64,000 bases of DNA from Polynucleobacter sp. UK-Mo-2m-Kol15 (GTDB taxonomy: Bacteria > Pseudomonadota > Gammaproteobacteria > Burkholderiales > Burkholderiaceae), in assembly GCF_018881505.1 (NCBI RefSeq), contig NZ_JACVQC010000001.1, positions 665,927 through 729,926 of the forward strand, given 5' to 3'. Under the pieces are notes generated by a model, which saw only the letters and a list, made by a program, of their open reading frames with translations, made no database searches and was not told the DNA's origin. Shown one piece after another: positions 50,631-59,260 of this stretch (position 1 is its first letter; each line of letters begins with the position of its first letter). The translations under genes and the position numbers were made by a program.

Positions 50631-51968
50631 ATGACAACTCGCGAAGGTAGTTTAGAGGCTCCAACCAGACATCCCTTGGATTGGCAAAATCCGAAGTTCT
50701 ATGACAAGGCTGATTTGGAAGCGGAGATGGAGCGCGTCTTTGATCTTTGTCATGGCTGCCGACGATGCGTGAGCCTTTGTGGATCGTTCCCAACCCTCTT
50801 TGATCTAGTGGATGCCACTGAAGATCTGGAGATGGAACAGGTTGATAAGGCGGATTACCAGAAGGTGGTCGACCAATGCTACCTGTGTGATGTTTGCTAT
50901 ATGACCAAGTGCCCTTATGTTCCACCTCATCCTTGGAATATTGATTTCCCTCACCTCATGTTACGTGCCAAGGCAGTGAACTTTAAGGATGACAAGGCGA
51001 CTTTCCGCGACAAACTCCTCTCTTCTACAGACAAGCTCGGGCATTTTGCGGGTATTCCAATCGTGACTCAAGCTGTAAATGCAGTGAACAGTACAGGCCT
51101 TGCCCGCTTGGTGATGGAGGGTGCTTTAGGTGTGGATAAGAATGCCTGGATTCCAGAGTATGCGCCGAAGACATTCCCGCAGCTTGCCGCAAAGTCTGAA
51201 AATCTACCAGTGGTTGATGGTGCAAAGACCCCTGGAAAAGTGGCTATTTATGCTACTTGCTACATTAACTACAACGAACCAGGCATTGGCCAAGACCTCA
51301 TTAAGATTTTGAAACATAATGCCATCCCTTATGAGTTGGTGGATAAAGAAGCCTGTTGTGGCATGCCAAAACTAGAGTTGGGTGATTTAGAGTCCGTTGC
51401 GCAGAATAAGGAAAAAAATATTCCTAAGCTAGCAAAGTTGGCACGTGAGGGGTATGCAATTCTTACCCCAATTCCATCATGCACTTTGATGTTTAAGCAA
51501 GAGTTGCCCCTGATGTTCCCTGACTGTACTGATACTCAGCTAGTCAAAGAAGCAATGTGGGATCCATTTGAGTACTTTATGGCACGTAATTCGGATGGTT
51601 TGCTTAAAAAAGATTTTAGTAAAGAGCTTGGGCATGTGAGTTATCACATGGCTTGCCATTCTCGAGTGCAAAACGTTGGCCAGAAGACAGCTGAAACCCT
51701 TAAGCTTGTTCCGGGCACCGAAGTCAATGTTGTTGAGCGCTGCTCAGGACATTCTGGAACTTGGGGTGTGAAGAAGGAGTTTCATGAAACAGCGATGAAG
51801 ATTGGTAAACCGGTTTTCAGAAGAATGGCGGAGGAAGAGCCAAATTACATTAGCTCTGACTGCCAGCTTGCCGGACATCACATTGAGCAGGGTATGGAGG
51901 AATTGGGTTTGCCAAAATCTGAAATGGCTCATCCCTTGACTTTGCTTGCTAAGGCCTATGGCCTCTAA
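50631..51968 (+). CDS. GlpC/HdrD-like Fe-S oxidoreductase
   Basis: This 445-residue protein has two N-terminal [4Fe-4S] motifs (C40, C43, C46, C50 and C83, C86, C89, C94) and two C-terminal cysteine-rich CCG-type domains (ACCGMPKLE near 243 and MACHSRVQ...RCSGHSGTWG). This is the arrangement of GlpC and heterodisulfide-reductase subunit D relatives. Such proteins pass electrons from a partner flavoprotein to quinones or thiols. No glycerol-3-phosphate dehydrogenase is adjacent, so GlpC function is not supported. The neighbouring DUF3501 gene and rubrerythrin suggest peroxide or redox defence. Confidence 0.85.
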   Translation: MTTREGSLEAPTRHPLDWQNPKFYDKADLEAEMERVFDLCHGCRRCVSLCGSFPTLFDLVDATEDLEMEQVDKADYQKVVDQCYLCDVCYMTKCPYVPPHPWNIDFPHLMLRAKAVNFKDDKATFRDKLLSSTDKLGHFAGIPIVTQAVNAVNSTGLARLVMEGALGVDKNAWIPEYAPKTFPQLAAKSENLPVVDGAKTPGKVAIYATCYINYNEPGIGQDLIKILKHNAIPYELVDKEACCGMPKLELGDLESVAQNKEKNIPKLAKLAREGYAILTPIPSCTLMFKQELPLMFPDCTDTQLVKEAMWDPFEYFMARNSDGLLKKDFSKELGHVSYHMACHSRVQNVGQKTAETLKLVPGTEVNVVERCSGHSGTWGVKKEFHETAMKIGKPVFRRMAEEEPNYISSDCQLAGHHIEQGMEELGLPKSEMAHPLTLLAKAYGL

Positions 51969-51993
51969 TTTATTGATATAGAAAGATTACAGT

Positions 51994-52578
51994 ATGGGAA
52001 CAATTACACGTGATAGCCTTTTAAGTCTCGAGGCTTATCATAAAGAGCGTCCAGCTTTTCGTGAGAAGGCAATTAAAGAACGACGCATGCGAACAGTGCA
52101 TCTTGGAGATCATGTAACCATGATTTTTGAGAATGAATTTTTGATGCGCTACCAGATTCAAGAAATGTTGCGTGTTGAAAAAACATTTGAAGAAGAGGGT
52201 ATTGAAGATGAGCTGAATGCCTACAATCCCTTGGTGCCAAGTGGTTCAGACTTCAAAGCAACGATGATGATTGAGTACCCTAATGAAGCGGACCGTAAGG
52301 TTGCACTTGCAAAATTAGTTGGCATCGAGCACCAAATGTTTATTGAAGTAGAAGGTCAGCCACGTGTTTATGCAGTTGCTGATGAGGACTTAGAGCGCTC
52401 GACTGCTGATAAAACATCCGCAGTTCATTTCATGCGCTTTGATCTTACGGCTGATATGAAAAAGGCATTAAAGGCGGGGGCGCAGATGATGGTTGGTTGT
52501 GACCATAAGGGTTACCCAATGCACGTACAAACACTTCCCCACGAAACCTTAGCTTCTTTGGTCTCAGACTTAAACTAA
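51994..52578 (+). CDS. DUF3501 family protein
   Basis: This 194-residue soluble protein starts 25 bp after the Fe-S oxidoreductase gene. Family-like features include RRMRTVHLGDHVTMIFEN near the N-terminus and AVHFMRFDL near the C-terminus. It has no cysteine-rich cluster motif. DUF3501 genes commonly accompany this Fe-S oxidoreductase and rubrerythrin. A partner role in the same redox system is likely, but its biochemical activity is unknown. Confidence 0.85.
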   Translation: MGTITRDSLLSLEAYHKERPAFREKAIKERRMRTVHLGDHVTMIFENEFLMRYQIQEMLRVEKTFEEEGIEDELNAYNPLVPSGSDFKATMMIEYPNEADRKVALAKLVGIEHQMFIEVEGQPRVYAVADEDLERSTADKTSAVHFMRFDLTADMKKALKAGAQMMVGCDHKGYPMHVQTLPHETLASLVSDLN

Positions 52579-52593
52579 TTGGGTTTACTGGCT

Positions 52594-53520
52594 TTAGATG
52601 TATTTCACTCCGGGCAGGGCGCATTGACGAATGACTTCAGCGAGTTCATTCATTGCCGCTGCTCGGGGAAAGTTCTTTCTCCAAACAAGGCAAACCCTTC
52701 TTGTTGGAATGGGGTCATCAAAAGGAATGTAGCGAATTAGTTGATCTGGTGTGGCTACATCAGGTGCAGAGGTTCGTGGCAATACTGAAATTCCAATACC
52801 ACTTGCTACCATCTGTCGAATCGTCTCAAGAGATGATCCTTCAAAACTACGCTGCTCACCAATAGTTGAGCCCGATCCTAAGCGATTTAATTCTGGACAT
52901 ACGCCCAGAACATGATCTCGAAAGCAGTGGCCCGTTCCAAGTAATAAAGTATTTTGCTCTTTAAGTTCGCGATGCGGTATTGATTTACGATCCTCCCAGG
53001 GGTGCCCTTTTGGAACGGCAACTAAAAATGGTTCGTCATACAAATCAATCTGATTGAGTCCGGCACTTGCAAAAGGCTCGGCAATGACCACGCAATCTAG
53101 AGCGCCTTGACGCAAGACCTCGAGCAGTCGAACTGTAAAGTTCTCCTCTAGAAATAGTGGTGCATTAGGTAGTCGTTCTCTTGCAATTCTGACCAAGCTT
53201 GGTAATAAATAGGGGGCAATCGTATAGATAGCGCCTAAGCGCAGTGGTCCGGAGAGGGGATCTTGCCCATGCTTGGCTAGATGCTTTAAAGCATTTGCCT
53301 CCTCAAGAACTCTTTGGGCTTGATCTACTATTAGGGCGCCTAAACTAGTCATCGCGACTTCGGTATTTGTACGCTCAAAGATTTGCGTATTGAGCTCTTC
53401 CTCTAATTTTCTGATGGCAACAGATAAGGTTGGCTGCGAGACAAAGCATGCATCTGCCGCTCTTCCAAAATGGCGCTCACGAGCAACAGCGACGATATAG
53501 CGTAATTCAGTTAGTGTCAT
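52594..53520 (-). CDS. oxyR: OxyR-type LysR regulator, copy 1
   Basis: OxyR senses hydrogen peroxide through an intramolecular disulfide and activates defence genes. The 308-residue protein has the LysR winged helix at the N-terminus (AACFVSQPTLSVAIRKLE near 24-40) and the redox pair Cys199 (GHCFRDH) and Cys208, at exactly the positions known from E. coli OxyR. It is convergent with the DUF3501 gene and divergent from a second OxyR-like gene. It probably controls the rubrerythrin region. Confidence 0.9.
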   Translation of the reverse strand: MTLTELRYIVAVARERHFGRAADACFVSQPTLSVAIRKLEEELNTQIFERTNTEVAMTSLGALIVDQAQRVLEEANALKHLAKHGQDPLSGPLRLGAIYTIAPYLLPSLVRIARERLPNAPLFLEENFTVRLLEVLRQGALDCVVIAEPFASAGLNQIDLYDEPFLVAVPKGHPWEDRKSIPHRELKEQNTLLLGTGHCFRDHVLGVCPELNRLGSGSTIGEQRSFEGSSLETIRQMVASGIGISVLPRTSAPDVATPDQLIRYIPFDDPIPTRRVCLVWRKNFPRAAAMNELAEVIRQCALPGVKYI

Positions 53521-53674
53521 AGTGAATCATTATGATGTGATTAGAGATTTTGTGCATAGAGCTCATAAACAATATTTTAAGTAATCTGGTAGTAGATCAG
53601 AATCAATCCTGCATTATGGATTTGTTTAGGCTAATGAGATAATTTACATTGCCACAACAATTAAAAAAGAGCAA

Positions 53675-54568
53675 ATGATGGCTTCCTTGCCGACTATTAA
53701 ACAATTGCGATATCTGCTTGCTTTGAGTAAAACTTTGAACTTTACTAAAGCTGCTGAAATGTGTTTTGTTGGGCAGTCCACATTAAGTGCTGGGCTAAAG
53801 GAATTGGAAGATGCGCTCGGAGTGCAATTAGTTGAGCGAGATAAGCATTCCGTCTCAATGACTCCGATTGGGAAAGGCGTTGTTGATCGCGCACTGCAAT
53901 TAATTGCACAGGTAGATGATTTAGTTGAGTTCGTAGAGAGCGCAGCTGGAACCATGCTAGGTTCGATCAAGTTGGGTGTCATCCCGACAATCGCTCCGTT
54001 CCTGCTCCCTTCGCTATTGTCTAAGATGAGGGAGCGCTACCCTGATTTGAAAGTGATACTCAGGGAAGATTTGTCGGACAAGCTGATCGATAAACTGAAT
54101 CGTCACGAATTAGACTTCGCTTTAATAGCGCTTCCTTATGACACTACCGGTTTTTTGGTTAAGGAGTTATTTGATGATGAGTTTTGGTTGATAGGAAATC
54201 AGAATGATCCAGATCTAAAAAATAAAGAGATTCAGTTGTCTCATAAATTGACCGACAGACTTTTATTATTGGAAGAGGGGCACTGCTTGCGTGACCATAC
54301 TCTAAAGGCCTGCAAAAAGAGCGCCTTGACTGACCATGAAAGCATTGAAGCTACAAGTCTATTAACTCTGGTGCAAATGGTCGAATCAGATCTAGGAATC
54401 GCATTATTGCCAGAAATGGCTGTTAAGTCTGGATTGCTGAAGCAAACCAAGTTAATTGCTAGACCGCTAACTGCTCCCGCTCCTAAAAGAATCATTGCCT
54501 TAGTCGCAAGACTATCTACGGCAAGAATTGAAGAATTTAATGCATTGGTGAGCGTGATCAAGTCTTAA
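53675..54568 (+). CDS. OxyR-type LysR regulator, copy 2
   Basis: This 297-residue LysR-family protein also keeps an OxyR-like redox pair: Cys204 in EEGHCLRDH and Cys213, nine residues apart as in true OxyR. Its N-terminal helix-turn-helix (AAEMCFVGQSTLSAGLKELE) has an extra cysteine. It is divergent from the first copy across a 154-bp spacer. Sequence divergence from copy 1 suggests a different target set or redox potential. The start is one of two adjacent ATG codons. Confidence 0.85.
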   Translation: MMASLPTIKQLRYLLALSKTLNFTKAAEMCFVGQSTLSAGLKELEDALGVQLVERDKHSVSMTPIGKGVVDRALQLIAQVDDLVEFVESAAGTMLGSIKLGVIPTIAPFLLPSLLSKMRERYPDLKVILREDLSDKLIDKLNRHELDFALIALPYDTTGFLVKELFDDEFWLIGNQNDPDLKNKEIQLSHKLTDRLLLLEEGHCLRDHTLKACKKSALTDHESIEATSLLTLVQMVESDLGIALLPEMAVKSGLLKQTKLIARPLTAPAPKRIIALVARLSTARIEEFNALVSVIKS

Positions 54569-54596
54569 TCAAAAAACCACCCGTATTTCATAGCAA

Positions 54597-55514
54597 CTAA
54601 TGTGATTTCAGCCATTGAGTTGTAAATTCGCTTGCAAGATCCAGAAATCTTTTTACGGTGAGCTTTGAAGAGTGGTTGCGATACGCAATACTTAGGGGAA
54701 CCGTCATCACAGAATTTGGATGAAATGTTTTATAGACAATACTATTGGGTTGAATTCCTTGCATAGACTTAGGTACGATAGCAATGCCTAATCCTGAGGC
54801 AACGAGATTTAGTGCGCCGATAATCCGGTAAACAAGTTGGGCTGATTTTGGTTCAAAGCCTGCTTTAGTGCACTCCTCAATCAAAAATTCTTTAATGCCC
54901 GAGCCATTCACTTGTTGATAAAAAATAAAATGTTCATCACGGAGATCTTTGAGGTGAATGGTTTCATTTTGCACCTGAGCCAAGGGATGGTTCACTGGGA
55001 TCGCAATGACCATATCCTCTTTTAATAGCTCCATGCTGATAATGCTGGGATATGGTTTTACGGAAGATCTAGAAAATGCAATATCAATACGCTCTTGTTC
55101 TAGATCATTAATGAGATCATGGGCCGCCCCTTCTTCAATTTCCACGGCAATGAGAGGGTAAGTTTCTCGAAATACGCGCACTAAGTCCGGCGTCATTTGA
55201 TGCATCAATGCGGAGCTTGTAAAGCCGAGGCGGATGCTACCTTCTTCTCCCATATTAAAGCCTTGAATGCGTTGGGTGGCTTTATCAACGCTGGCAAGAA
55301 TTTCTCTAGCATCTCCTAAAAAGACTTTGCCGGCTGGGCTCAGTCGAATTAGCCGCGACTCACGAATAAACAACTGCACCCCAAGCTCTTGCTCTAGCAA
55401 TTTAATTTGATGGCTTAAGGGGGGTTGCTTAATGCCTAAGTTGGCCGCCGCGCGAGTCATGTGCTCCTCTTGGGCAACTGCAACAAAATAGCGTAAGTGT
55501 CTTAACTCCATCAA
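54597..55514 (-). CDS. LysR-family regulator of the adjacent catabolic cluster
   Basis: This 305-residue LysR regulator has a clear N-terminal helix-turn-helix (MTRAAANLGIKQPPLSHQIK near 19-38) and an effector domain most like the BenM/CatM group, which senses aromatic-acid metabolites. No OxyR-type cysteine pair is present. It is divergent from the flavin monooxygenase gene, with a palindromic site between them, the standard arrangement for a pathway-specific activator. The inducer is unknown. Confidence 0.88.
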   Translation of the reverse strand: MMELRHLRYFVAVAQEEHMTRAAANLGIKQPPLSHQIKLLEQELGVQLFIRESRLIRLSPAGKVFLGDAREILASVDKATQRIQGFNMGEEGSIRLGFTSSALMHQMTPDLVRVFRETYPLIAVEIEEGAAHDLINDLEQERIDIAFSRSSVKPYPSIISMELLKEDMVIAIPVNHPLAQVQNETIHLKDLRDEHFIFYQQVNGSGIKEFLIEECTKAGFEPKSAQLVYRIIGALNLVASGLGIAIVPKSMQGIQPNSIVYKTFHPNSVMTVPLSIAYRNHSSKLTVKRFLDLASEFTTQWLKSH

Positions 55515-55535
55515 AAATGCCTTTTTGATATTTAT

Positions 55536-55556
55536 AAAGTATTAATTTAACACTTT
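55536..55556. promoter_or_regulatory. Palindromic LysR-type operator
   Basis: AAAGT (55536-55540) and ACTTT (55552-55556) flank two TTAA blocks, making a nearly symmetric 21-bp repeat. It lies 22 bp upstream of the LysR gene and 64 bp before the monooxygenase gene. Position and symmetry fit a LysR recognition site. Confidence 0.55.
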
Positions 55557-55619
55557 TATGGTATTAGACAAAAAAATAAATATCAATTAGATTGAGAAAC
55601 ATTATTTAGGAGGCGGATC

Positions 55620-56879
55620 ATGGAAAAAGACACTGAAGTAGCCATTGTTGGTGGGGGTATTGCTGGATTATTTTTGGCAATCAGCTTGCATCAAATCGGA
55701 GTTAAAAGTCGGGTATATGAGGCGGTTACTGAATTGCAACCCCTCGGCGCTGGTATCAATTTACTGCCCCATGCTGTTCGTGAGCTAGATGAATTGGGAT
55801 TATTAGAGGCGCTTGACCGAGTTGGCATTCGCACTAAAGATGCCTCTTACTATAACCAGCACGGTCAGTTGATTTATCGAGAGATTGTAGGTCAGGCTGC
55901 TGGATACCAATGGCCGCAATTCTCTATCCATCGCGGTGATTTGCAAATGCTTTTACTCGATGCAGCAAAAGCTCGCATGGGGGATGACGTGATCGCCACG
56001 AATCACAAATTTGTTGGTTATGAGCAGGATGATCATGGTGTGACGACACACTTTGTGAATCGTGATGGGGAGCCCTTACCTTCTGTTCGCTCATCAGTGA
56101 TGATTGGGTGTGACGGGATATATTCCGTACTAAGAGGTCTGTTATATCCAGACGAAGGAGAGCCCAAGTATTCAGGCTACACCATTTGGCGTGGCGTAAC
56201 GCCATTTAAACCATTCCTGAGTGGCGCCGACACCATTCGCGCAGGGTGGATGCCAGTAGGAAAAATTATGATTTATCCCATCAGAAATAACATTGATGAC
56301 GAGGGTAATCAGCTCATGAATTTTGTGGCCACCCAAATTCGCCCCAAGCCTGAAAAATGGAATTTTCATGGCGCTGCTAAATTAGAAGATTTCTATGAGG
56401 CTTATGAAAAATGGGACTTTGATTGGCTTGACATCAAAGGGCTGCTCCAAAAAACTGAAAAATTCATGGTTTATCCCATGGTAGATCGTGATCCATTACC
56501 AACATGGACTAATAAGCGTGTGACATTAATGGGGGATGCGGCTCACCCGATGTATCCAAGAGGATCTAATGGGGCAGGGCAGACCATACTTGATGCAAGA
56601 TTTCTAACGGGAGCATTTAAACGTCACGGGGTTTGTGAAGCGGCCTTACAGGAATACGATAAAGAACGTGTTGCTGCAACTGGTAAAGTTGTCTTGATGA
56701 ATCGTGCTAATCCGCCAGATACCATCTTAAAAGTGGTTTATGAGCGCACAGGTGGCAAGCGTTTTAACAAGATTGAAGATGTCATTAGTCAATCGGAGCT
56801 GGAAGCTATACTTAATGACTATAAAAATGTTGCTGGATTTCAGGTAAAGCAATTAGAAAATAAACCAGCATACGTATAA
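55620..56879 (+). CDS. FAD-dependent aromatic monooxygenase
   Basis: This 419-residue class A flavoprotein monooxygenase has the FAD motif VAIVGGGIAGLFLA (about 7-20), the DG-type motif IGCDGIYSVLRGLL and the C-terminal GDAAHPMYPRGSNGAGQTILDA. Such enzymes add one hydroxyl to phenolic or N-heteroaromatic acids using NAD(P)H and O2. The pattern is closest to salicylate/3-hydroxybenzoate/6-hydroxynicotinate hydroxylases, but the substrate cannot be read from sequence. AGGAGG is 8 bp before the ATG. It is first in a five-gene run. Confidence 0.88.
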   Translation: MEKDTEVAIVGGGIAGLFLAISLHQIGVKSRVYEAVTELQPLGAGINLLPHAVRELDELGLLEALDRVGIRTKDASYYNQHGQLIYREIVGQAAGYQWPQFSIHRGDLQMLLLDAAKARMGDDVIATNHKFVGYEQDDHGVTTHFVNRDGEPLPSVRSSVMIGCDGIYSVLRGLLYPDEGEPKYSGYTIWRGVTPFKPFLSGADTIRAGWMPVGKIMIYPIRNNIDDEGNQLMNFVATQIRPKPEKWNFHGAAKLEDFYEAYEKWDFDWLDIKGLLQKTEKFMVYPMVDRDPLPTWTNKRVTLMGDAAHPMYPRGSNGAGQTILDARFLTGAFKRHGVCEAALQEYDKERVAATGKVVLMNRANPPDTILKVVYERTGGKRFNKIEDVISQSELEAILNDYKNVAGFQVKQLENKPAYV

Positions 56880-56908
56880 GTAATATTTCAGTATTTGGAG
56901 GAGACAAA

Positions 56909-57814
56909 ATGAGTTTAGAGCTTAAGCTACCGGGGCTAATCGTTCCGCCCCTGACGCCGTTCAATGATCAGCAACAGGTTGACTATCAATTATTAGAAAA
57001 CGGCGTTAACTATGTCGTTGATGACTGTAATGCGGCAATGGTTATTGCTGCCGGTGTAGAAGCCCAGGAGTATCACTACTTAAAGTTTGAAGAGCGCAAA
57101 GAGCTTATCAAGCGAACAATCGAGTTTGTCGATAATAGATGTCCCGTAGCAGTTGGGATTTCTCATCCTTCTTATAAGATAGCGCTTGAGCTTGCCCACT
57201 ATGCGCAGGATTTGGGTGCGCAGGCTGTGCAGTTGCTTGCACCACTGAGGGCTTTTGGAGGCGAGCCCTCTCATCAAGAAACCTTAGATTACTTTAGTGC
57301 CATCTTGAGTGATATTAAGGTTCCCATGGTGCTGTATCTCAACCCGGGGCCTGGAGCAAATGTTTCGATCCCAACAACGGTTGCGCTTGCCAAGCTCAAA
57401 GGGGTAGATTACGTCAAAGAAAGCTCAAGAGACCTATCGCGCGTATCTCGTCTCATTGCTGAAATTGAATTGGCTGGACATGCAAAATATTTCACAACCA
57501 TGCAAATGTTATTGATTACCTTGCAATTGGGCGGATCCGGAGTGACATTACCGCCGCCTGCAGCATATTTAGCTAACAAGGTAGTTAAGGCATTTACCAA
57601 AGGGGACTTAAAAGAGGCAACCCGCTTGCAATTACAGTTTGCTAGCTATCCAAATCGATGGATGGGTCATGGGCTTACGCCGACAATGAAGGCTTCATTA
57701 AAGATCTTGGGAATGTCGGCAGGTGATCCTTATCCTCCGCATCCACCCATTGGCGGCGATGATTTAAAAGCCTTAGAGGCTTACTTAAAAACAACTGATT
57801 TTCTTATTAAGTAA
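56909..57814 (+). CDS. DHDPS/NAL-family aldolase or lyase
   Basis: This 301-residue protein is a class I aldolase of the dihydrodipicolinate synthase/N-acetylneuraminate lyase family. Lys170 (YVKESS) is the expected Schiff-base lysine and Tyr143 (VLYLNPG) the partner tyrosine. The usual GTTGE substrate motif is replaced by AAGVEAQEY, so it is not a lysine-biosynthesis DapA. Members beside aromatic monooxygenases often act on catabolic keto acids. A strong GGAGG precedes the ATG. Confidence 0.85.
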   Translation: MSLELKLPGLIVPPLTPFNDQQQVDYQLLENGVNYVVDDCNAAMVIAAGVEAQEYHYLKFEERKELIKRTIEFVDNRCPVAVGISHPSYKIALELAHYAQDLGAQAVQLLAPLRAFGGEPSHQETLDYFSAILSDIKVPMVLYLNPGPGANVSIPTTVALAKLKGVDYVKESSRDLSRVSRLIAEIELAGHAKYFTTMQMLLITLQLGGSGVTLPPPAAYLANKVVKAFTKGDLKEATRLQLQFASYPNRWMGHGLTPTMKASLKILGMSAGDPYPPHPPIGGDDLKALEAYLKTTDFLIK

Positions 57815-57827
57815 GGAGTAGTTTGTG

Positions 57828-58793
57828 ATGATTTTTTCGAAAAAGAAATTAATTGCCTTGGGTTTGGTGTTGATATCCTCTTGGTCAATCGCACAAACGG
57901 ATTATCCTAAAAGGCCAATTACCATCATTGTTCCTTATGCAGTGGGAGGTGGCGCTGATCAGGTAGCTCGCTTACTTGGGCAGCAATTAAGTCTTCGATT
58001 GAAACAATCAGTTGTGATTGAAAATCGGGGGGGTGGCAGCAACACGATTGGAATGAACCTTGTAGCTAAAGCGGCGCCAGATGGTTATACATTAGGACTT
58101 GCTACGCCGACATTTTTAATGACGCCATCGATTCTGAAAAATCACCCCTATGATCCGCTAGGAGACTTTACGGGAATTGCGGTAGCTGCAGATGCGCCAT
58201 TAGTTTTAGCGGTCAATTCAAAGCTGCCAATTAAAACCGTAAAAGATTTAATTGAGTATGGCAAGGCTCGTCCCAATGAATTGAACTGGGCTTCCGGAGG
58301 AACTGCATCTACGCAAGGACTTGCAGGCCTATTATTTAGCATGACTGCTGGTATACAAACTACCCAAGTGCAGTACAAAGGGAGTTCGCAAGGTTTAAAT
58401 GATTTGCTGGGCGGTAGTGTCCAGTTTATGTTCAATCCAATGCCATCGATCATTCAGCATGAACGAAGTGGGAGGATCAGAATATTGGGCGTCGCTGGAA
58501 CTCAGAGAATGACTAAATATCCAGAGTTCCCATTAATTTCTGATACCTTGCCTGGATTTCAAGCATCGGGTTGGTTTGGTTTTGTCGCCCCAAAGGGAAC
58601 CCCGCCCGCCATCCTGGATTTGCTAAATAAAGAATTTAATGAAATTGTCAAAGATCCTGCAATTCGTGACAGGTTAATTGACGATGGATTGGAGCCAAAA
58701 AATATCACGAGAGAGGCCTTTAATAAGAGCCTTCAATCTGAGTTTGCTAAATATCAAAAAATATTAGCAACCCAAAATATTGTCAAAGAATAA
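57828..58793 (+). CDS. Bug/TctC-family solute-binding protein
   Basis: This 321-residue periplasmic protein has a signal peptide (about 20 residues, ending near SIAQ) and the Bug-family signature DYPKRPITIIVPYAVGGGAD. Bug proteins bind carboxylic or aromatic acids for tripartite tricarboxylate transporters. No TctA/TctB membrane genes are adjacent, as is common for Bug genes. ATG at 57828 has AAGGAG at a good distance. A GTG at 57825 would add one residue. It presumably captures the pathway substrate. Confidence 0.9.
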   Translation: MIFSKKKLIALGLVLISSWSIAQTDYPKRPITIIVPYAVGGGADQVARLLGQQLSLRLKQSVVIENRGGGSNTIGMNLVAKAAPDGYTLGLATPTFLMTPSILKNHPYDPLGDFTGIAVAADAPLVLAVNSKLPIKTVKDLIEYGKARPNELNWASGGTASTQGLAGLLFSMTAGIQTTQVQYKGSSQGLNDLLGGSVQFMFNPMPSIIQHERSGRIRILGVAGTQRMTKYPEFPLISDTLPGFQASGWFGFVAPKGTPPAILDLLNKEFNEIVKDPAIRDRLIDDGLEPKNITREAFNKSLQSEFAKYQKILATQNIVKE

Positions 58794-58817
58794 AAAGATT
58801 ACTCAAGGAGAAACCCC

Positions 58818-59252
58818 ATGTTAAATATTAAAAGAATATCCCTTGCCGAAGCAAAAATATTGATAGCGGGAGCAACTCAAAAGTCGGTGGAAATGAATAT
58901 ACCAATGTGTATCGCAGTGACCGATGAGTCTGGACATTTGGTGGCGTTTGATCGCATGGATGGTGGCAAAGTAAGTAGTAGCCCAATTGCGATTGATAAA
59001 GCTTTCACAGGCGCTGTTGCACGTAAGCCAACACATGTTTATAACGAACTATGCCAGCCTGGAAAATCTACCTTCGGGATTCATGTAACAAATAATGGTC
59101 ACTTCAGCATCATTGGTGGTGGATTTCCGGTAACGGTTGATGGCCAAATTATTGGTGGTGTAGGAATCAGTTCCGGTACAGCAGCAGAGGATCAGGTGGT
59201 TGCTGAAGCGGCGCTAGTGTATTTCTATGAAAAAACTGGATATAAGGCTTAA
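58818..59252 (+). CDS. GlcG/HbpS-family protein
   Basis: This 144-residue GlcG/HbpS (DUF336) domain protein has the characteristic VTDESGHLVAFDRMDG, AIDKAFTGAVARKP and GGGFPVTVDGQIIGGVGIS motifs. Members bind haem, cobalamin or small molecules, or occur in catabolic operons with unknown roles. AAGGAG precedes the ATG. It sits between the binding protein and a dihydroxyphthalate-decarboxylase-like gene, so a part in the same pathway is likely. Confidence 0.88.
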   Translation: MLNIKRISLAEAKILIAGATQKSVEMNIPMCIAVTDESGHLVAFDRMDGGKVSSSPIAIDKAFTGAVARKPTHVYNELCQPGKSTFGIHVTNNGHFSIIGGGFPVTVDGQIIGGVGISSGTAAEDQVVAEAALVYFYEKTGYKA

Positions 59253-59260
59253 TATTTTTT

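Noticed and set aside
50631..51968. Annotation as glycerol-3-phosphate dehydrogenase subunit GlpC
   Set aside because: No glpA/glpB is adjacent and the neighbours indicate a different redox role. Only the domain architecture is shared.
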